Source: Saprospiraceae bacterium | GTDB lineage: Bacteria; Bacteroidota; Bacteroidia; Chitinophagales; Saprospiraceae | Assembly (NCBI GenBank): GCA_013214355.1 | Contig: JABSSL010000101.1 | Location: 1-50,332, forward strand | DNA: 50,332 nucleotides | Direction: 5' to 3' | Shown: positions 1 through 8,731 of the stretch, piece by piece | How positions within the stretch are numbered: the stretch's first letter is position 1 | Layout of the letters: each line of letters opens with the position of its first letter | Program-made: the position numbers and the translations under genes | The notes under the pieces: generated by a model | The model's database searches: none | What the model was told of the DNA's origin: nothing | What the model saw: only the letters and a program-made list of their open reading frames with translations

Positions 1-44
1 AAAAAATCATCTGATAATAGGTCTTCTTTTTTCATCTTCTGCAT
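1..44 (-). CDS. N-terminal fragment of a protein running off the window
   Basis: An ATG on the minus strand opens a reading frame that runs off the window edge after about 14 codons (MQKMKKEDLLSDDF). An N-terminus of the type MKKEDLLSDDF resembles the start of Bacteroidota IS256-family transposases, but this is too short to decide. A 32-bp perfect palindrome lies just upstream. Treat it as a possible gene start only. Confidence 0.3.
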   Translation of the reverse strand, partial: MQKMKKEDLLSDDF

Positions 45-68
45 GGTGGGTTGTTTAAAGTTACCAAA

Positions 69-100
69 TTAAAATGGGGGGCCATGGCCCCCCATTTTAA
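69..100. terminator. 32-bp perfect palindrome, likely bidirectional terminator
   Basis: A perfect inverted repeat with arms TTAAAATGGGGGGCCA / TGGCCCCCCATTTTAA. It has a GC-rich core flanked by A/T runs on both sides, so either strand gives a stable hairpin followed by U-rich sequence. It separates the propeller gene ending at 286 from the reading frame at the window edge. A terminator is the simplest reading; the end of a mobile element is possible but unsupported. Confidence 0.5.
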
Positions 101-225
101 AACTTCCACGCTTTTCTGGATACTACCATCATAGGCTAGATCAATAGTACTTTTATCTCCGTTGAAATTGCGAATGGCCGCTTGGATGTACTTTCTAAGT
201 TTTCTTTCACCTTTAAACGTTTAGT

Positions 226-273
226 GTTGAAGGTTTGAAGTTGAAGAGAATCGCACAACCCCAAACCTTCAAC
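226..273 (-). terminator. Long hairpin just downstream of the propeller gene
   Basis: An imperfect inverted repeat of 18-nt arms (226-243 and 256-273, 16 of 18 paired) around a 12-nt loop. It starts 13 nt after the stop codon of the gene at 286. There is no T-run, so it may be an mRNA-stabilising 3' hairpin rather than an intrinsic terminator. Confidence 0.35.
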
Positions 274-285
274 TCACTCCAACAT

Positions 286-3200
286 CTATTCTAACTTAAT
301 AGCTTTTCGTTCCTTAAACAAAGAGAACTGTACAGCTTCCACTTCTTTTTGATATTCTGCAAAATCTTTCTCAAAGAAAGCGTTTATTTTCTCCAAAACA
401 GCTTTCGTTTCCCTTCTTGCCTTCTCTAAGGTAACCTTAGCCATCTGACTGGGTTCGCCCTCTACATCAGACAAATATCGACGTACCCCAAATAAAGCCC
501 CCATCACATTATCGCTGGATCTTTGGATCCCCTTTAAACCGCTAGGCGTCATATACATTTTCTCCAACATCTTGATGCTATCTTGCAAAGCTTTGCCAGA
601 TTTAGTGATGGCTTTTTTGATGGTATCTGGAGCATTGATCAAAGCACCATTTACGCGCTTGATAGTCTTAGAGGCTTCTTGTAGCTGTTTGAAACCTTCG
701 GTAGCACTTTTCACGATGCTTTCGTAGTCAGCGCCCATTTCTTCTCGCGTTTGCAGATCAGATAGTTTCACCGTGCGGCGAGGGTCTGGATGGACCGTTA
801 CCATTGTGGAGTCCTTGTCTTCTCCATAGCTTACCATCACCTTGTAAACACCTGGTAGTACAGAACCACCGGATGGCGGATCCGCATTAGGTCGGCGAGG
901 GCTTCTGGAAGGATAGGCCACACCGTTTCGGTTCAAAGGCCAAACTAGACGGTTCATGCCTGGTTTGAGGTCACGGCTGAAATGCCGTACCGTATCCCCC
1001 TTGCTATCCATGATCACAAACTTAGCCTTCTTTTTACCTCCTTTCTTAGCGCCTTTCTTTGGTCCTGCAGCGGAAGGCTCTCCTGCCTTTTCAGACTTCT
1101 TAGCAGCCTCTTTGCTTTTCTTGTCTTCTTTTTTCACCCAAAGGGTCATCATTGCACCCGTAGTTCGGTTGCTCCCTCTAAAATCGGCATCGGCAGCGAA
1201 TCGGATGCCTTGATAGCTGCGATAATTGGCCAGATAAGCATCTGGTGCATCAAACAAGGCAAATTCTTGATCGAGGACAGCTCCTTTGGTTTGCGCGATT
1301 TCTCGGATCGGGCGAAGATCATCTAAGATCCATACGGCCCTTCCGAAAGTGCCAATGATCAAGTCATGCTCACGTGGATGAATCTTCAAGTCTCGGGTAC
1401 TTACGGAAGGGAAGTCATGATTCCATTTATTCCAATTGTCCCCACCGTCAATCGTGAAGTATAAGCCGAAGTCAGTACCTAACCATAGTAGGTTGGGTGC
1501 CATTGGATCTTGAACGATAGAAAGGGCATGACCACTCACCTGTTTCTCATCGGCGATACGCTTGAAGCTTTTACCGAAGTCATTGGTATGGAAAGCCATC
1601 GGGCGCCAGTCATTCCGACGATAATCGTTCACGATGATAAAGGCTTCTCCTTTATTCTTTTGAGACAATTCAATATAGGGGATCCAGCTACCAGCTTTTA
1701 CGCCGGGTAGCTTAGCAGAAAGGTTGGTCCAGGATTCTCCACCATCCTGCGTCAATTGCAAGTTCCCGTCATCCGTTCCTACCCAAATCACGTCTTTATC
1801 CAAGGGGCTTGGAGCAATTGCCAATATGGTCGTATGGTTTTCAGCTCCCGTTGCGTCTATAGTTAGACCACCGCTGATGTGTTGCTTTTGCTTACTGGTA
1901 TCATTGGTAGTAAGGTCTGGAGATAGGATCTTCCAGTTTTCGCCACAGTCGTCGCTATAGTGAACAAATTGACTACCAAAATACACTCCACAATTGTCAA
2001 AAGGGTCCTGAGCAATAGCCGCATTCCAGTGGAAGCGTAACTTCACATCCTCTGGATGTACGGGCTTAATGAAGCGAGATTCACCAGTTTCTCTATCTAC
2101 AAAGCCTACATTTCCTTGCTGTGATTGCGCGTATACATAGCGACTGTTATCCGGTTTAAAGACAAGATCAAATCCATCGCCGAAGAATACTTCTTGCCAG
2201 TCGGAATTGGTAATCCCCCCGGCTTTCCACACAGAACTAGGACCGACCCAGGTACCATTATCCTGCATTCCTCCCCCGACATTGTATGGAATTTCCATAT
2301 CGTAATTGATATGATACAATTGAGCCAAAGGCAAGTTGGTCACAAAACGCCAGTTCTTACCCCCATCCCGTGAAATATTCAGACCACCATCATTACCTTC
2401 CATCAGTAGATTTGGATTATCCGGATGGATCCACATCGCATGATGATCAGGGTGTACTCCATAGTAGGGCAGAATAGTCCGGAATGTCTTACCCCCATCC
2501 TCGCTCATATCCACTAAAGAGTGTAGATTGTAAATGCGATTTTCATTCTGAGGATCGACGAATATATCAGCGTAATAGAATGGGCGGCCACCAATGTTTT
2601 TCTTGCTAACCAAGGACCATTTTTTACCGCCGTCAGTAGATTTATAAAATCCATTTTCTTTCGCCTCCACCAAAGCGTAGACAATATTTGGTTTTGAAGG
2701 TGCAATAGCTAAACCAATACGCCCCAAGTTTCCTTTCGGCAAACCATCCTCATCGGTACGACGCTCCCAGTTTTTACCACCATCATGCGTAACGTAAAGG
2801 CCAGAACCTTTTCCTCCAGAATTGAACGTCCAGGGTTTGCGTCCGTATTCCCACATGGCCGCAATCAACTTATTCGGATTGGTGGGGTCTACCACTAAAT
2901 CAGCGCAACCCGTTTCGTCATTTACATACAATACCTTTTCCCAGGTCTCGCCACCATCCGTGGTTCGGTAAATCCCTCTTTCCTCGTTAGGGCCCCAAGC
3001 AGAACCTTGAGCTCCTACATAAACCACGTTGGAATTGTCATCATGAATGATGATACGGTGGATGGTCTTGGTCTTCTCTAAGCCCATTAACTTCCAGGTC
3101 TTTCCTCCATCAATACTCTTATAGACTCCGGCTCCACTATTCATGGAGTTTCGAGGATTTCCTTCTCCCGTACCCACCCAGATTTCGCTTGGGTTATTTT

Positions 3201-3489
3201 GGTTAATGGTAACGGAGCCGATTGACTGTACAGCTTCTTTATCGAAGATTGGTTTCCAGCTGATTCCTCCATTGTCAGAATGCCAAACGCCTCCCGAGGC
3301 CGTACCTATGTATATGACATCTGGATTGCTTTCAATAGCATCAATGCTCGTTACCCGGCCACTCATACCGGCCGGTCCAATATTACGGGTTTTGATACCT
3401 TCTAGTAACTCAACATCAACCTTTTGCCCAATGGCAGAAAAGGCCGTGGTGAGCACCACAAGTAAGAATAGTGTTAGCTTTTGTTGCAT
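286..3489 (-). CDS. Secreted BNR/sortilin-like beta-propeller protein
   Basis: 1067 residues beginning with a signal peptide (MQQKLTLFLLVVLTTAFSAIGQ, cleavage probably after the Q), so exported. The body is a run of BNR/Asp-box repeats of the form S-x-D-G-G-x-x-W (for example SDNGGISW, SIDGGKTW, TTDGGETW, THDGGKNW, TQDGGESW), giving one or two large beta-propellers as in VPS10/sortilin or xyloglucanase-like proteins. The C-terminal third is non-propeller: a fibronectin-like segment and a helical tail. Between them is a lysine/alanine-rich low-complexity stretch of about 40 residues. No T9SS sorting tail is evident. Proteins of this kind in Bacteroidota are annotated as glycosyl hydrolases, but I see no catalytic signature, so the enzymatic role is open. 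It is a single-gene unit. Confidence 0.85.
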   Translation of the reverse strand: MQQKLTLFLLVVLTTAFSAIGQKVDVELLEGIKTRNIGPAGMSGRVTSIDAIESNPDVIYIGTASGGVWHSDNGGISWKPIFDKEAVQSIGSVTINQNNPSEIWVGTGEGNPRNSMNSGAGVYKSIDGGKTWKLMGLEKTKTIHRIIIHDDNSNVVYVGAQGSAWGPNEERGIYRTTDGGETWEKVLYVNDETGCADLVVDPTNPNKLIAAMWEYGRKPWTFNSGGKGSGLYVTHDGGKNWERRTDEDGLPKGNLGRIGLAIAPSKPNIVYALVEAKENGFYKSTDGGKKWSLVSKKNIGGRPFYYADIFVDPQNENRIYNLHSLVDMSEDGGKTFRTILPYYGVHPDHHAMWIHPDNPNLLMEGNDGGLNISRDGGKNWRFVTNLPLAQLYHINYDMEIPYNVGGGMQDNGTWVGPSSVWKAGGITNSDWQEVFFGDGFDLVFKPDNSRYVYAQSQQGNVGFVDRETGESRFIKPVHPEDVKLRFHWNAAIAQDPFDNCGVYFGSQFVHYSDDCGENWKILSPDLTTNDTSKQKQHISGGLTIDATGAENHTTILAIAPSPLDKDVIWVGTDDGNLQLTQDGGESWTNLSAKLPGVKAGSWIPYIELSQKNKGEAFIIVNDYRRNDWRPMAFHTNDFGKSFKRIADEKQVSGHALSIVQDPMAPNLLWLGTDFGLYFTIDGGDNWNKWNHDFPSVSTRDLKIHPREHDLIIGTFGRAVWILDDLRPIREIAQTKGAVLDQEFALFDAPDAYLANYRSYQGIRFAADADFRGSNRTTGAMMTLWVKKEDKKSKEAAKKSEKAGEPSAAGPKKGAKKGGKKKAKFVIMDSKGDTVRHFSRDLKPGMNRLVWPLNRNGVAYPSRSPRRPNADPPSGGSVLPGVYKVMVSYGEDKDSTMVTVHPDPRRTVKLSDLQTREEMGADYESIVKSATEGFKQLQEASKTIKRVNGALINAPDTIKKAITKSGKALQDSIKMLEKMYMTPSGLKGIQRSSDNVMGALFGVRRYLSDVEGEPSQMAKVTLEKARRETKAVLEKINAFFEKDFAEYQKEVEAVQFSLFKERKAIKLE

Positions 3490-3964
3490 ACTAATTCAAC
3501 GATTTAGTGATTCATTTCTCAAATCTGTCCGTCGGTCGCAAGTCATTGATTAATGGTCTTTATACAATTTTAGGAAACAGTTCGCCACTTACTAGATATA
3601 GCACTATGGACTGCAAGGGACCGTTTCCGAACAACTAGCGTTCCGAAAAGGATCGATATTAGCCTTAAAATTACCGATCGAAGCAAGTTTAGCAAAAAAT
3701 ATACTGCTTGTTTTCCAGGAGGGATATTTCCGGCATTCTGGCCAAGTTACCATAAAAAAGACCGGAAACTAAGTTCCGGCCAATAAACACCTAGTAATAT
3801 GATTGCTACTACACTGCATTTATTAATACCGAAAAACAGAAAATGTGTCAGTTTCAGAATAAATTTCTTTTGTCGGTGTAACATCTTAGTATTTAGAAGA
3901 ATAAATAGAAGTCGGTGGGTTTTTTGTTTAAATTAGCTAAGCAACACCAAAGGTTTAGCTAAAA
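3490..3964. other. 475-bp noncoding gap with divergent promoters
   Basis: It separates the minus-strand propeller gene from the plus-strand sigma factor gene, so it must hold both promoters. No convincing reading frame is seen. A minus-strand intrinsic-terminator-like hairpin sits at 3754-3782 although no gene is upstream of it on that strand. The heptamer GTCGGTG occurs twice close to the sigma gene (around 3874 and 3912). Confidence 0.6.
3754..3782 (-). terminator. Orphan intrinsic terminator (minus strand)
   Basis: Read on the minus strand: GGCCGGAA, short loop, TTCCGG, then TC and six T residues. This is a classic hairpin plus U-tract. The only sequence that could feed it is the 180-bp noncoding stretch 3783-3964, which suggests a short untranslated transcript. 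Confidence 0.5.
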
Positions 3965-4867
3965 GTGAACGATACCCCCATTGATCCAAAACTACTGCAA
4001 CTGCTACAAAAGGGCGAATTTGACTTTGCCGAGCAAAGGCTATACCAAAACCACTTTTCCAATTGGTGCCAGGAAATTCAGTCTGCATTTCCCTTTTTCC
4101 GAAAAAGTGAAATTGAAAATTGCTGGCATAAGGTCTTTTCTCGATTCAAAAAAGAATTGCTGGAACAATCCTTAGAATTGACTGAAACGAAGGTCATTGG
4201 AATCACGGATTCGCTACCCGTTCACCTTAGTAACATGGTTAAACGACAAATTGGAAAACACTACAAGAAAGTCTCCGAAACAAGTGAAGATTACCGCGTG
4301 ATCTATGCCATCCAAGAGCATCAGGATACCTACATGACGGAAATCTATCATCACTTTAGAGCACTATTTATGGGCTATGCCAAGCGGCACTACCCCAATA
4401 TGAGATCAGAGGTGATCCAGGATATTTTCCAGGATGCACTGATTGTTATTATAGAGTACGTCAAAAAAGAAAGATTCCGGTTAGTAGAAACCAAAGAAGG
4501 TAGTATCATTGTAGGCCTAAATAGCAATACCACCATTAGAACCTTATTGATCGGTATTGGCCGTCGAATGCTAGCCAAGGCCTCCAATAAGAAGAAAGAA
4601 TCTCTAGTAGATCCAGGGGATTTCCTGGAGCCGGAGTTTGAGGAAAAGACCGAAGAAGAGGAAGCAAACCGGGAAGAAATGGCCTATGCGATACTAAAGG
4701 TGATCAAAAACATTAAATTTGAAGAAAAGCAACTACTGTTTTATAAGTACTGGCTTACACTGAACGCTGATGAAATTAAAGTTTTGATGAAAGCAGGAAC
4801 AGCTGTGGCCATCCGAACAAGACTGTCGCGTTTGAGGGTAAGAATCAGGAATCTCATCAAAAGATAA
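3965..4867 (+). CDS. ECF-like sigma factor with extended N-terminus
   Basis: 300 residues from a GTG start; no ATG gives the same N-terminus. Residues about 120-215 look like sigma region 2: a helical segment, then VIQDIFQDALIVIIEYVKK, the counterpart of the usual D-x-x-Q-x-x-F/L motif. After an acidic linker (about 220-240), residues 245-300 resemble region 4 (helix, then AIRTRLSRLRVRIRNLI). The first 115 residues are extra compared with a typical 180-200 residue ECF factor and themselves look like a decayed region 2 (SEIENCWHKVFSRFKKEL). The next gene encodes a membrane protein of the type that partners such factors in this phylum, 195 bp downstream on the same strand. The call is motif-level only. 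Confidence 0.65.
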   Translation: MNDTPIDPKLLQLLQKGEFDFAEQRLYQNHFSNWCQEIQSAFPFFRKSEIENCWHKVFSRFKKELLEQSLELTETKVIGITDSLPVHLSNMVKRQIGKHYKKVSETSEDYRVIYAIQEHQDTYMTEIYHHFRALFMGYAKRHYPNMRSEVIQDIFQDALIVIIEYVKKERFRLVETKEGSIIVGLNSNTTIRTLLIGIGRRMLAKASNKKKESLVDPGDFLEPEFEEKTEEEEANREEMAYAILKVIKNIKFEEKQLLFYKYWLTLNADEIKVLMKAGTAVAIRTRLSRLRVRIRNLIKR

Positions 4868-5062
4868 GGGTAAAGCTTGGCTTCTCTGATGCCTTTCTTT
4901 CGTTTTATCGCTGCGTCAAGCGATACGACACCTAAGACACTCCGAAAACCAAAACCATTCTGTCGGTTCGAGGCAGGGTGCGTCCAGTATTATGATTGAC
5001 TACGCTGGCCTTCACAGCGTTTGTCTGTGTGCAATTGTTTTGCCATCACCAACGTCTATTAC

Positions 5063-5887
5063 ATGAAACCACTTGACGAACAGCAACAAAAGTTAATCGA
5101 CAAATACCTGGAAGGAAGACTGTCTGATGAAGAAGAGCAAGATTTTCAACAACAGATCCAACAGGAAGATTTCGCGGCGGAAGTCCAGTTTCAGGAGGGC
5201 CTACAGGATGCCGTACAAAAATTGGCCAAGGAAGAGCATCCCTTGAAAAAACGCTTTCAAGGGGAGGAAAAAAAAATAAAAGAAGGAGCATCCATTGACG
5301 CTGATGGTTTGCCGTATTTTGAGCGTAGGAAGGAGAAGTCTAAGCCCATTCGGCAGTATCTGAACTTAGCAGCAGGACTAGCTATTTTGGCCTTTCTCGT
5401 CTATCAGTTGTTTCCCTTTATCTTTCCCGCTCACACTGAACCTGAGTTCCCGATTGCAGCTATCAAATCTTTAGAACGGCCACCACAAATGACCCAAATT
5501 ACCACGGGCTCGCAAAATCACCCCATAGATTCTTTGGCCATTGATTGCATCACCCTGTTCAAAACTGAAAGTCAATACAACGAAGCCTTACACTGCTTTC
5601 AAAACCTGAGCGATCTCGAACCCACCCCAGAAATTCAATATTACACTGCCCAATGCTTTTTCAATTTAGACCAGTATGATGCTGCTATTTCCGTTTACGA
5701 TAAACTTTTAGCTACGGCCAACCTCCTGGAGAAGCAAGTACAGGATCAAATCCGTTGGAATCGCCTAGTGGCTCAAGTGCTGAGCCGTGACGGCGCCTAT
5801 GAGGGTGAACTTCAGATGTTGACCCAAGACAAGGAGTTTCGGTATTTGCGTGAGGCCTTAAAGTTGCAGGAATTATTGCAGGGTTAG
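5063..5887 (+). CDS. Single-pass membrane TPR protein, probable sigma-factor partner
   Basis: 274 residues from the ATG at 5063; an in-frame TTG 14 codons upstream is less likely. The N-terminal 65 residues (IDKYLEGRLSDEEEQDFQ and on) match the cytoplasmic head typical of Bacteroidota anti-sigma-like membrane proteins. One membrane helix follows at about 100-122 (LAAGLAILAFLVYQLFPFIF). The C-terminal half outside the membrane contains TPR-like helices (EALHCFQNLSDLEP, YDAAISVYDKLL). Its position behind the sigma factor suggests it restrains or modulates that factor. No zinc-finger cysteines are present. The function is inferred from context. Confidence 0.6.
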   Translation: MKPLDEQQQKLIDKYLEGRLSDEEEQDFQQQIQQEDFAAEVQFQEGLQDAVQKLAKEEHPLKKRFQGEEKKIKEGASIDADGLPYFERRKEKSKPIRQYLNLAAGLAILAFLVYQLFPFIFPAHTEPEFPIAAIKSLERPPQMTQITTGSQNHPIDSLAIDCITLFKTESQYNEALHCFQNLSDLEPTPEIQYYTAQCFFNLDQYDAAISVYDKLLATANLLEKQVQDQIRWNRLVAQVLSRDGAYEGELQMLTQDKEFRYLREALKLQELLQG

Positions 5888-5908
5888 GTGAGTATAGAGG
5901 TTTCCAAA

Positions 5909-6604
5909 TTAATGGCACATCACCGGGTCTTGCATAGCTTGCCAAAACTCTAGCTGACGAGGGATGGGAACATTGAACCCTCTGCTAATCAACAGGACAG
6001 CAAAGACTAGCATTACGACGGGAGCTAATCGTTTTAATCGCTGTCGTAGATTTGGAGACACAAATTGCCCCATAACGGCCAATCCCATCATCATAGGAAG
6101 CGTGCCCAACCCGAAAGCTGCCATGAAGGTAGCCCCAGACCACATATTTCCCATACCGATGGCCCCAGCAATGGCTACATAGACGAGACCACAAGGTAAG
6201 AAGCCGTTTAATACACCAATACTAAGCTGATTTTGCCAGGAACTTTTTTGAAAAAGCTGGCTAATTCGCCGCTTAATCCTGCGAAAGAAAGGACTCAAAA
6301 CGGGTAGATTCAAAATCGCTGACTCCATCCTTTGCGGGATCAAGGCAAAAGCCAGTAAACTGATTCCTAAAATCACCGACAGGACCTTCTGTGCACCTGC
6401 CAACTCGATCCCCCAACCTATCGCACCAAAAATTAGACCGATGAAAGCATAGGTCAATACTCGGCCGATATTGTAGGTCCCACTAGCCCAAACTATTCCC
6501 CAACGTTCCCTGCTACTTAGCGGCAAGGCTAGGGCGATCGGGCCACACATGCCCATACAATGGAAACTTCCCAAAAAGCCTAGTAGAAATGCGGTAATTA
6601 ACAT
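5909..6604 (-). CDS. TauE/SafE-like (DsbD-type) membrane protein of the cco cluster
   Basis: 231 residues with about six membrane helices. It has the GFLGSFHCMGMCGPI motif near the N-terminus, which identifies the UreH/DsbD-like family often labelled sulfite exporter TauE/SafE, and a second conserved segment NGFLPCGLVYVA. In cbb3 clusters of Bacteroidota and Proteobacteria this family follows ccoH. The H-C-M-x-M-C residues suggest copper or thiol handling during oxidase assembly rather than sulfite export. It starts 12 nt after ccoH and is the last gene of the minus-strand cluster. Confidence 0.8.
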   Translation of the reverse strand: MLITAFLLGFLGSFHCMGMCGPIALALPLSSRERWGIVWASGTYNIGRVLTYAFIGLIFGAIGWGIELAGAQKVLSVILGISLLAFALIPQRMESAILNLPVLSPFFRRIKRRISQLFQKSSWQNQLSIGVLNGFLPCGLVYVAIAGAIGMGNMWSGATFMAAFGLGTLPMMMGLAVMGQFVSPNLRQRLKRLAPVVMLVFAVLLISRGFNVPIPRQLEFWQAMQDPVMCH

Positions 6605-6616
6605 TAAGAATATACT

Positions 6617-7060
6617 TTACAGTACCAGAACCTGTTCTTTGAAATAAGACTTCTCCCCTGCTTGCCAATCTACCTGAACTTTCCACAAGCCAGGGAGGAG
6701 TTTTGTGGCGGGGAGGGATAGTTCATTGCCCTCATCCAATTCGATTTCCACAGAGAAATCACTGGCCTTATGAGACGGACGCATAAAATGGAGTTTTCCA
6801 CCAATGCCTTCCATTTCTTTTGGGAAGGAAACTTGAACCTCTTTATTTGGCCCTGTTACTAATTGTATTTGCACATCCTCCGTCAAGGCCTTGCTGTTGG
6901 CCAGCTTGTCATAGTGCTGCTGATAATCTAAGTCCTGCTGATAATAGTCGTCTACAACCAAGCTGTGGTCGTATTGAGTCGACTTAATCACCACCGCAAC
7001 CAGGGAGGTGGCAAATATGATATAGAATAGTGCAATCCCTGTTCCCCAATTGAATTTCAT
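6617..7060 (-). CDS. ccoH: FixH/CcoH-type cbb3 oxidase assembly protein
   Basis: 147 residues: a short cytoplasmic head (MKFNWGTG), one membrane helix (about 8-27) and a periplasmic domain with the FixH pattern (DDYYQQDLDYQQHYDK, then a beta-rich end with LPGLWKVQVDW). CcoH is needed for maturation and stability of the cbb3 oxidase. It lies between ccoG and the TauE/SafE-like gene in the order common in this phylum, with 184 bp separating it from ccoG. Confidence 0.85.
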   Translation of the reverse strand: MKFNWGTGIALFYIIFATSLVAVVIKSTQYDHSLVVDDYYQQDLDYQQHYDKLANSKALTEDVQIQLVTGPNKEVQVSFPKEMEGIGGKLHFMRPSHKASDFSVEIELDEGNELSLPATKLLPGLWKVQVDWQAGEKSYFKEQVLVL

Positions 7061-7244
7061 AACTTTCTTTTTTTAGGTTCATGCCTTTTAGGGCTTGTGT
7101 GTAATTGTTGGTAAAAATCTATCTGGCTAGCTAGACAGGCGCGCAACAATGGCTTGGAGGGCTGGCATTCTCAATTGAACATTTTAAATTCAACCCTCTA
7201 CATTATTTCACCCCAATTATCCATTCAACATTCAGCACTCAACA

Positions 7245-8705
7245 TTACTTAACCGGCCCCAAAAAGGTGGTACTAATTACATCGATCAACTTATCTCCGG
7301 AGTAGACTTCCACTTTTACCCTGGTTTTCCTTCCGGTCAATTCTGCGGTAGGCATATCGATAAACAAAGCCCCTTCCGTAACTCCACTTTCTTTGGCTTG
7401 CGGCGGCTGGCCTATCATTCGAATCCCACCATAGTCTGACACCAACTTGAACTCAATCGGGAAAGTCTCTTGCGTTTTATTGATGATCTGGTAATTGTAG
7501 AGGTTACTAATATTCTCTTCATCCACTTTCTGGAACAGCATACCAGGGGTACGAAGTAATAAAGCTTCTACATCCGTTCGAGCGGTGAAAAGAAAACCTT
7601 GCACAATCAATAGTATTCCAAGAACAACTGAGTACGCAATCACTCTCGTAGTGAAAATCTTCTTCTTCCCTGTAGCGATTCCGTTTTCACTATCATATCG
7701 AATTAAGCCTTTAGGGCGATTAACCTTTACCATTACCTCATCACAGGCATCGATACAAGCGGTACAATTCACACATTCTAACTGTGTACCATCTCGGATA
7801 TCAATCCCCGTTGGACAAACCTGAACGCAAAGTTTACAATCGATACAATCACCTAATTGCTGCTGAATAGCGGCGATGGGGTCTTCCTTGGCAGGAATTC
7901 CTTCTACCGCCAGGGTCTTGGTCTTTTTAGCCTTGCGAATCTTTCCGCGGGGCTCACCACGCTCATAATCGTAGGCGACTACTATGGAGTTTTTGTCTAA
8001 TAGCACTCCTTGTAATCGACCATATGGACAGATGGTGGTGCAGACTTGTTCTCTCAGGTAGGAGAATACGAAGTAGAAAGCCCCAGAGAAGAGAATCATG
8101 CTGGTAAACCCACCAAAATTCTCGGAAACAGGCTCTGTAGCAATTCGAACCACTTCATCTAAACCAATGATATAGGCCAGAAAAGTATTGGCGACAAGAA
8201 CAGCGATCGTAAAAAAGATCATCTGTTTACCTACCTTTTTAATGAGCTTATCGGCGGTCCAAGGGGCTTTTTTCAAGCGACGCTGCGCATTGGCATCTCC
8301 TTCGATCCAATACTCAATCCGCCTAAAAACCATCTCCATAAAGATGGTCTGCGGACAGACCCAGCCACAGAAGAGTCGTCCGTAGATCACCGTGAACAAA
8401 GCAATAAAGATGATAAAGATCAACATGGCGAACACGAACAAATGGAAGTCCTGGGGGGCAAAGTATACCCCAAAAAGAATAAACTTCCGCTCTAGCACAT
8501 TGAAAAGTAGTAAGGGCTCGCCATTGACCTTTACAAAGGGCATTCCGAATAAGAAAAGTAGTAGGACATAGCTCACATACTTTCTGTATTCATAGAATGG
8601 CCCTTTGGGTTTCTTTGGATAGATCCAGTTCCGCCGCCCGTCTTCATCTACTGTGGCAATCCGATCTCGATATTCTTGATCCATATCCAGCGATTTGACA
8701 TCCAT
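7245..8705 (-). CDS. ccoG: CcoG, cbb3 oxidase copper-assembly ferredoxin-like membrane protein
   Basis: 486 residues with about five membrane helices. Two cysteine pairs next to membrane segments (CGWVCP at 113-118, CTTICP at 222-227) and a cytosolic bacterial ferredoxin-type segment with C287/C290/C293/C297 and C311/C314/C317/C321 are typical of CcoG (RdxA/FixG). The C-terminal part is an Ig-like periplasmic FixG domain. CcoG is known to act in copper reduction for the CuB centre of cbb3 oxidase. It starts 26 nt after ccoP and has the usual family length. Confidence 0.93.
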   Translation of the reverse strand: MDVKSLDMDQEYRDRIATVDEDGRRNWIYPKKPKGPFYEYRKYVSYVLLLFLFGMPFVKVNGEPLLLFNVLERKFILFGVYFAPQDFHLFVFAMLIFIIFIALFTVIYGRLFCGWVCPQTIFMEMVFRRIEYWIEGDANAQRRLKKAPWTADKLIKKVGKQMIFFTIAVLVANTFLAYIIGLDEVVRIATEPVSENFGGFTSMILFSGAFYFVFSYLREQVCTTICPYGRLQGVLLDKNSIVVAYDYERGEPRGKIRKAKKTKTLAVEGIPAKEDPIAAIQQQLGDCIDCKLCVQVCPTGIDIRDGTQLECVNCTACIDACDEVMVKVNRPKGLIRYDSENGIATGKKKIFTTRVIAYSVVLGILLIVQGFLFTARTDVEALLLRTPGMLFQKVDEENISNLYNYQIINKTQETFPIEFKLVSDYGGIRMIGQPPQAKESGVTEGALFIDMPTAELTGRKTRVKVEVYSGDKLIDVISTTFLGPVK

Positions 8706-8731
8706 CGAAAGTAACTTGATTGTTCTTTGAC

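Noticed and set aside
101-225. Minus-strand frame reading GERKLRKYIQAAIRNF... toward the palindrome
   Set aside because: It has no acceptable start codon and an in-frame stop just upstream; at most a gene remnant, with no family recognised.
286-3489. T9SS sorting domain at the end of the propeller protein
   Set aside because: The C-terminus is helical and lysine/glutamate-rich, without the beta-sandwich pattern or closing basic motif.
5909-6604. Sulfite export as the role of the TauE/SafE-like protein
   Set aside because: The HCMGMC motif and cco cluster position fit the UreH/DsbD-like assembly group better.
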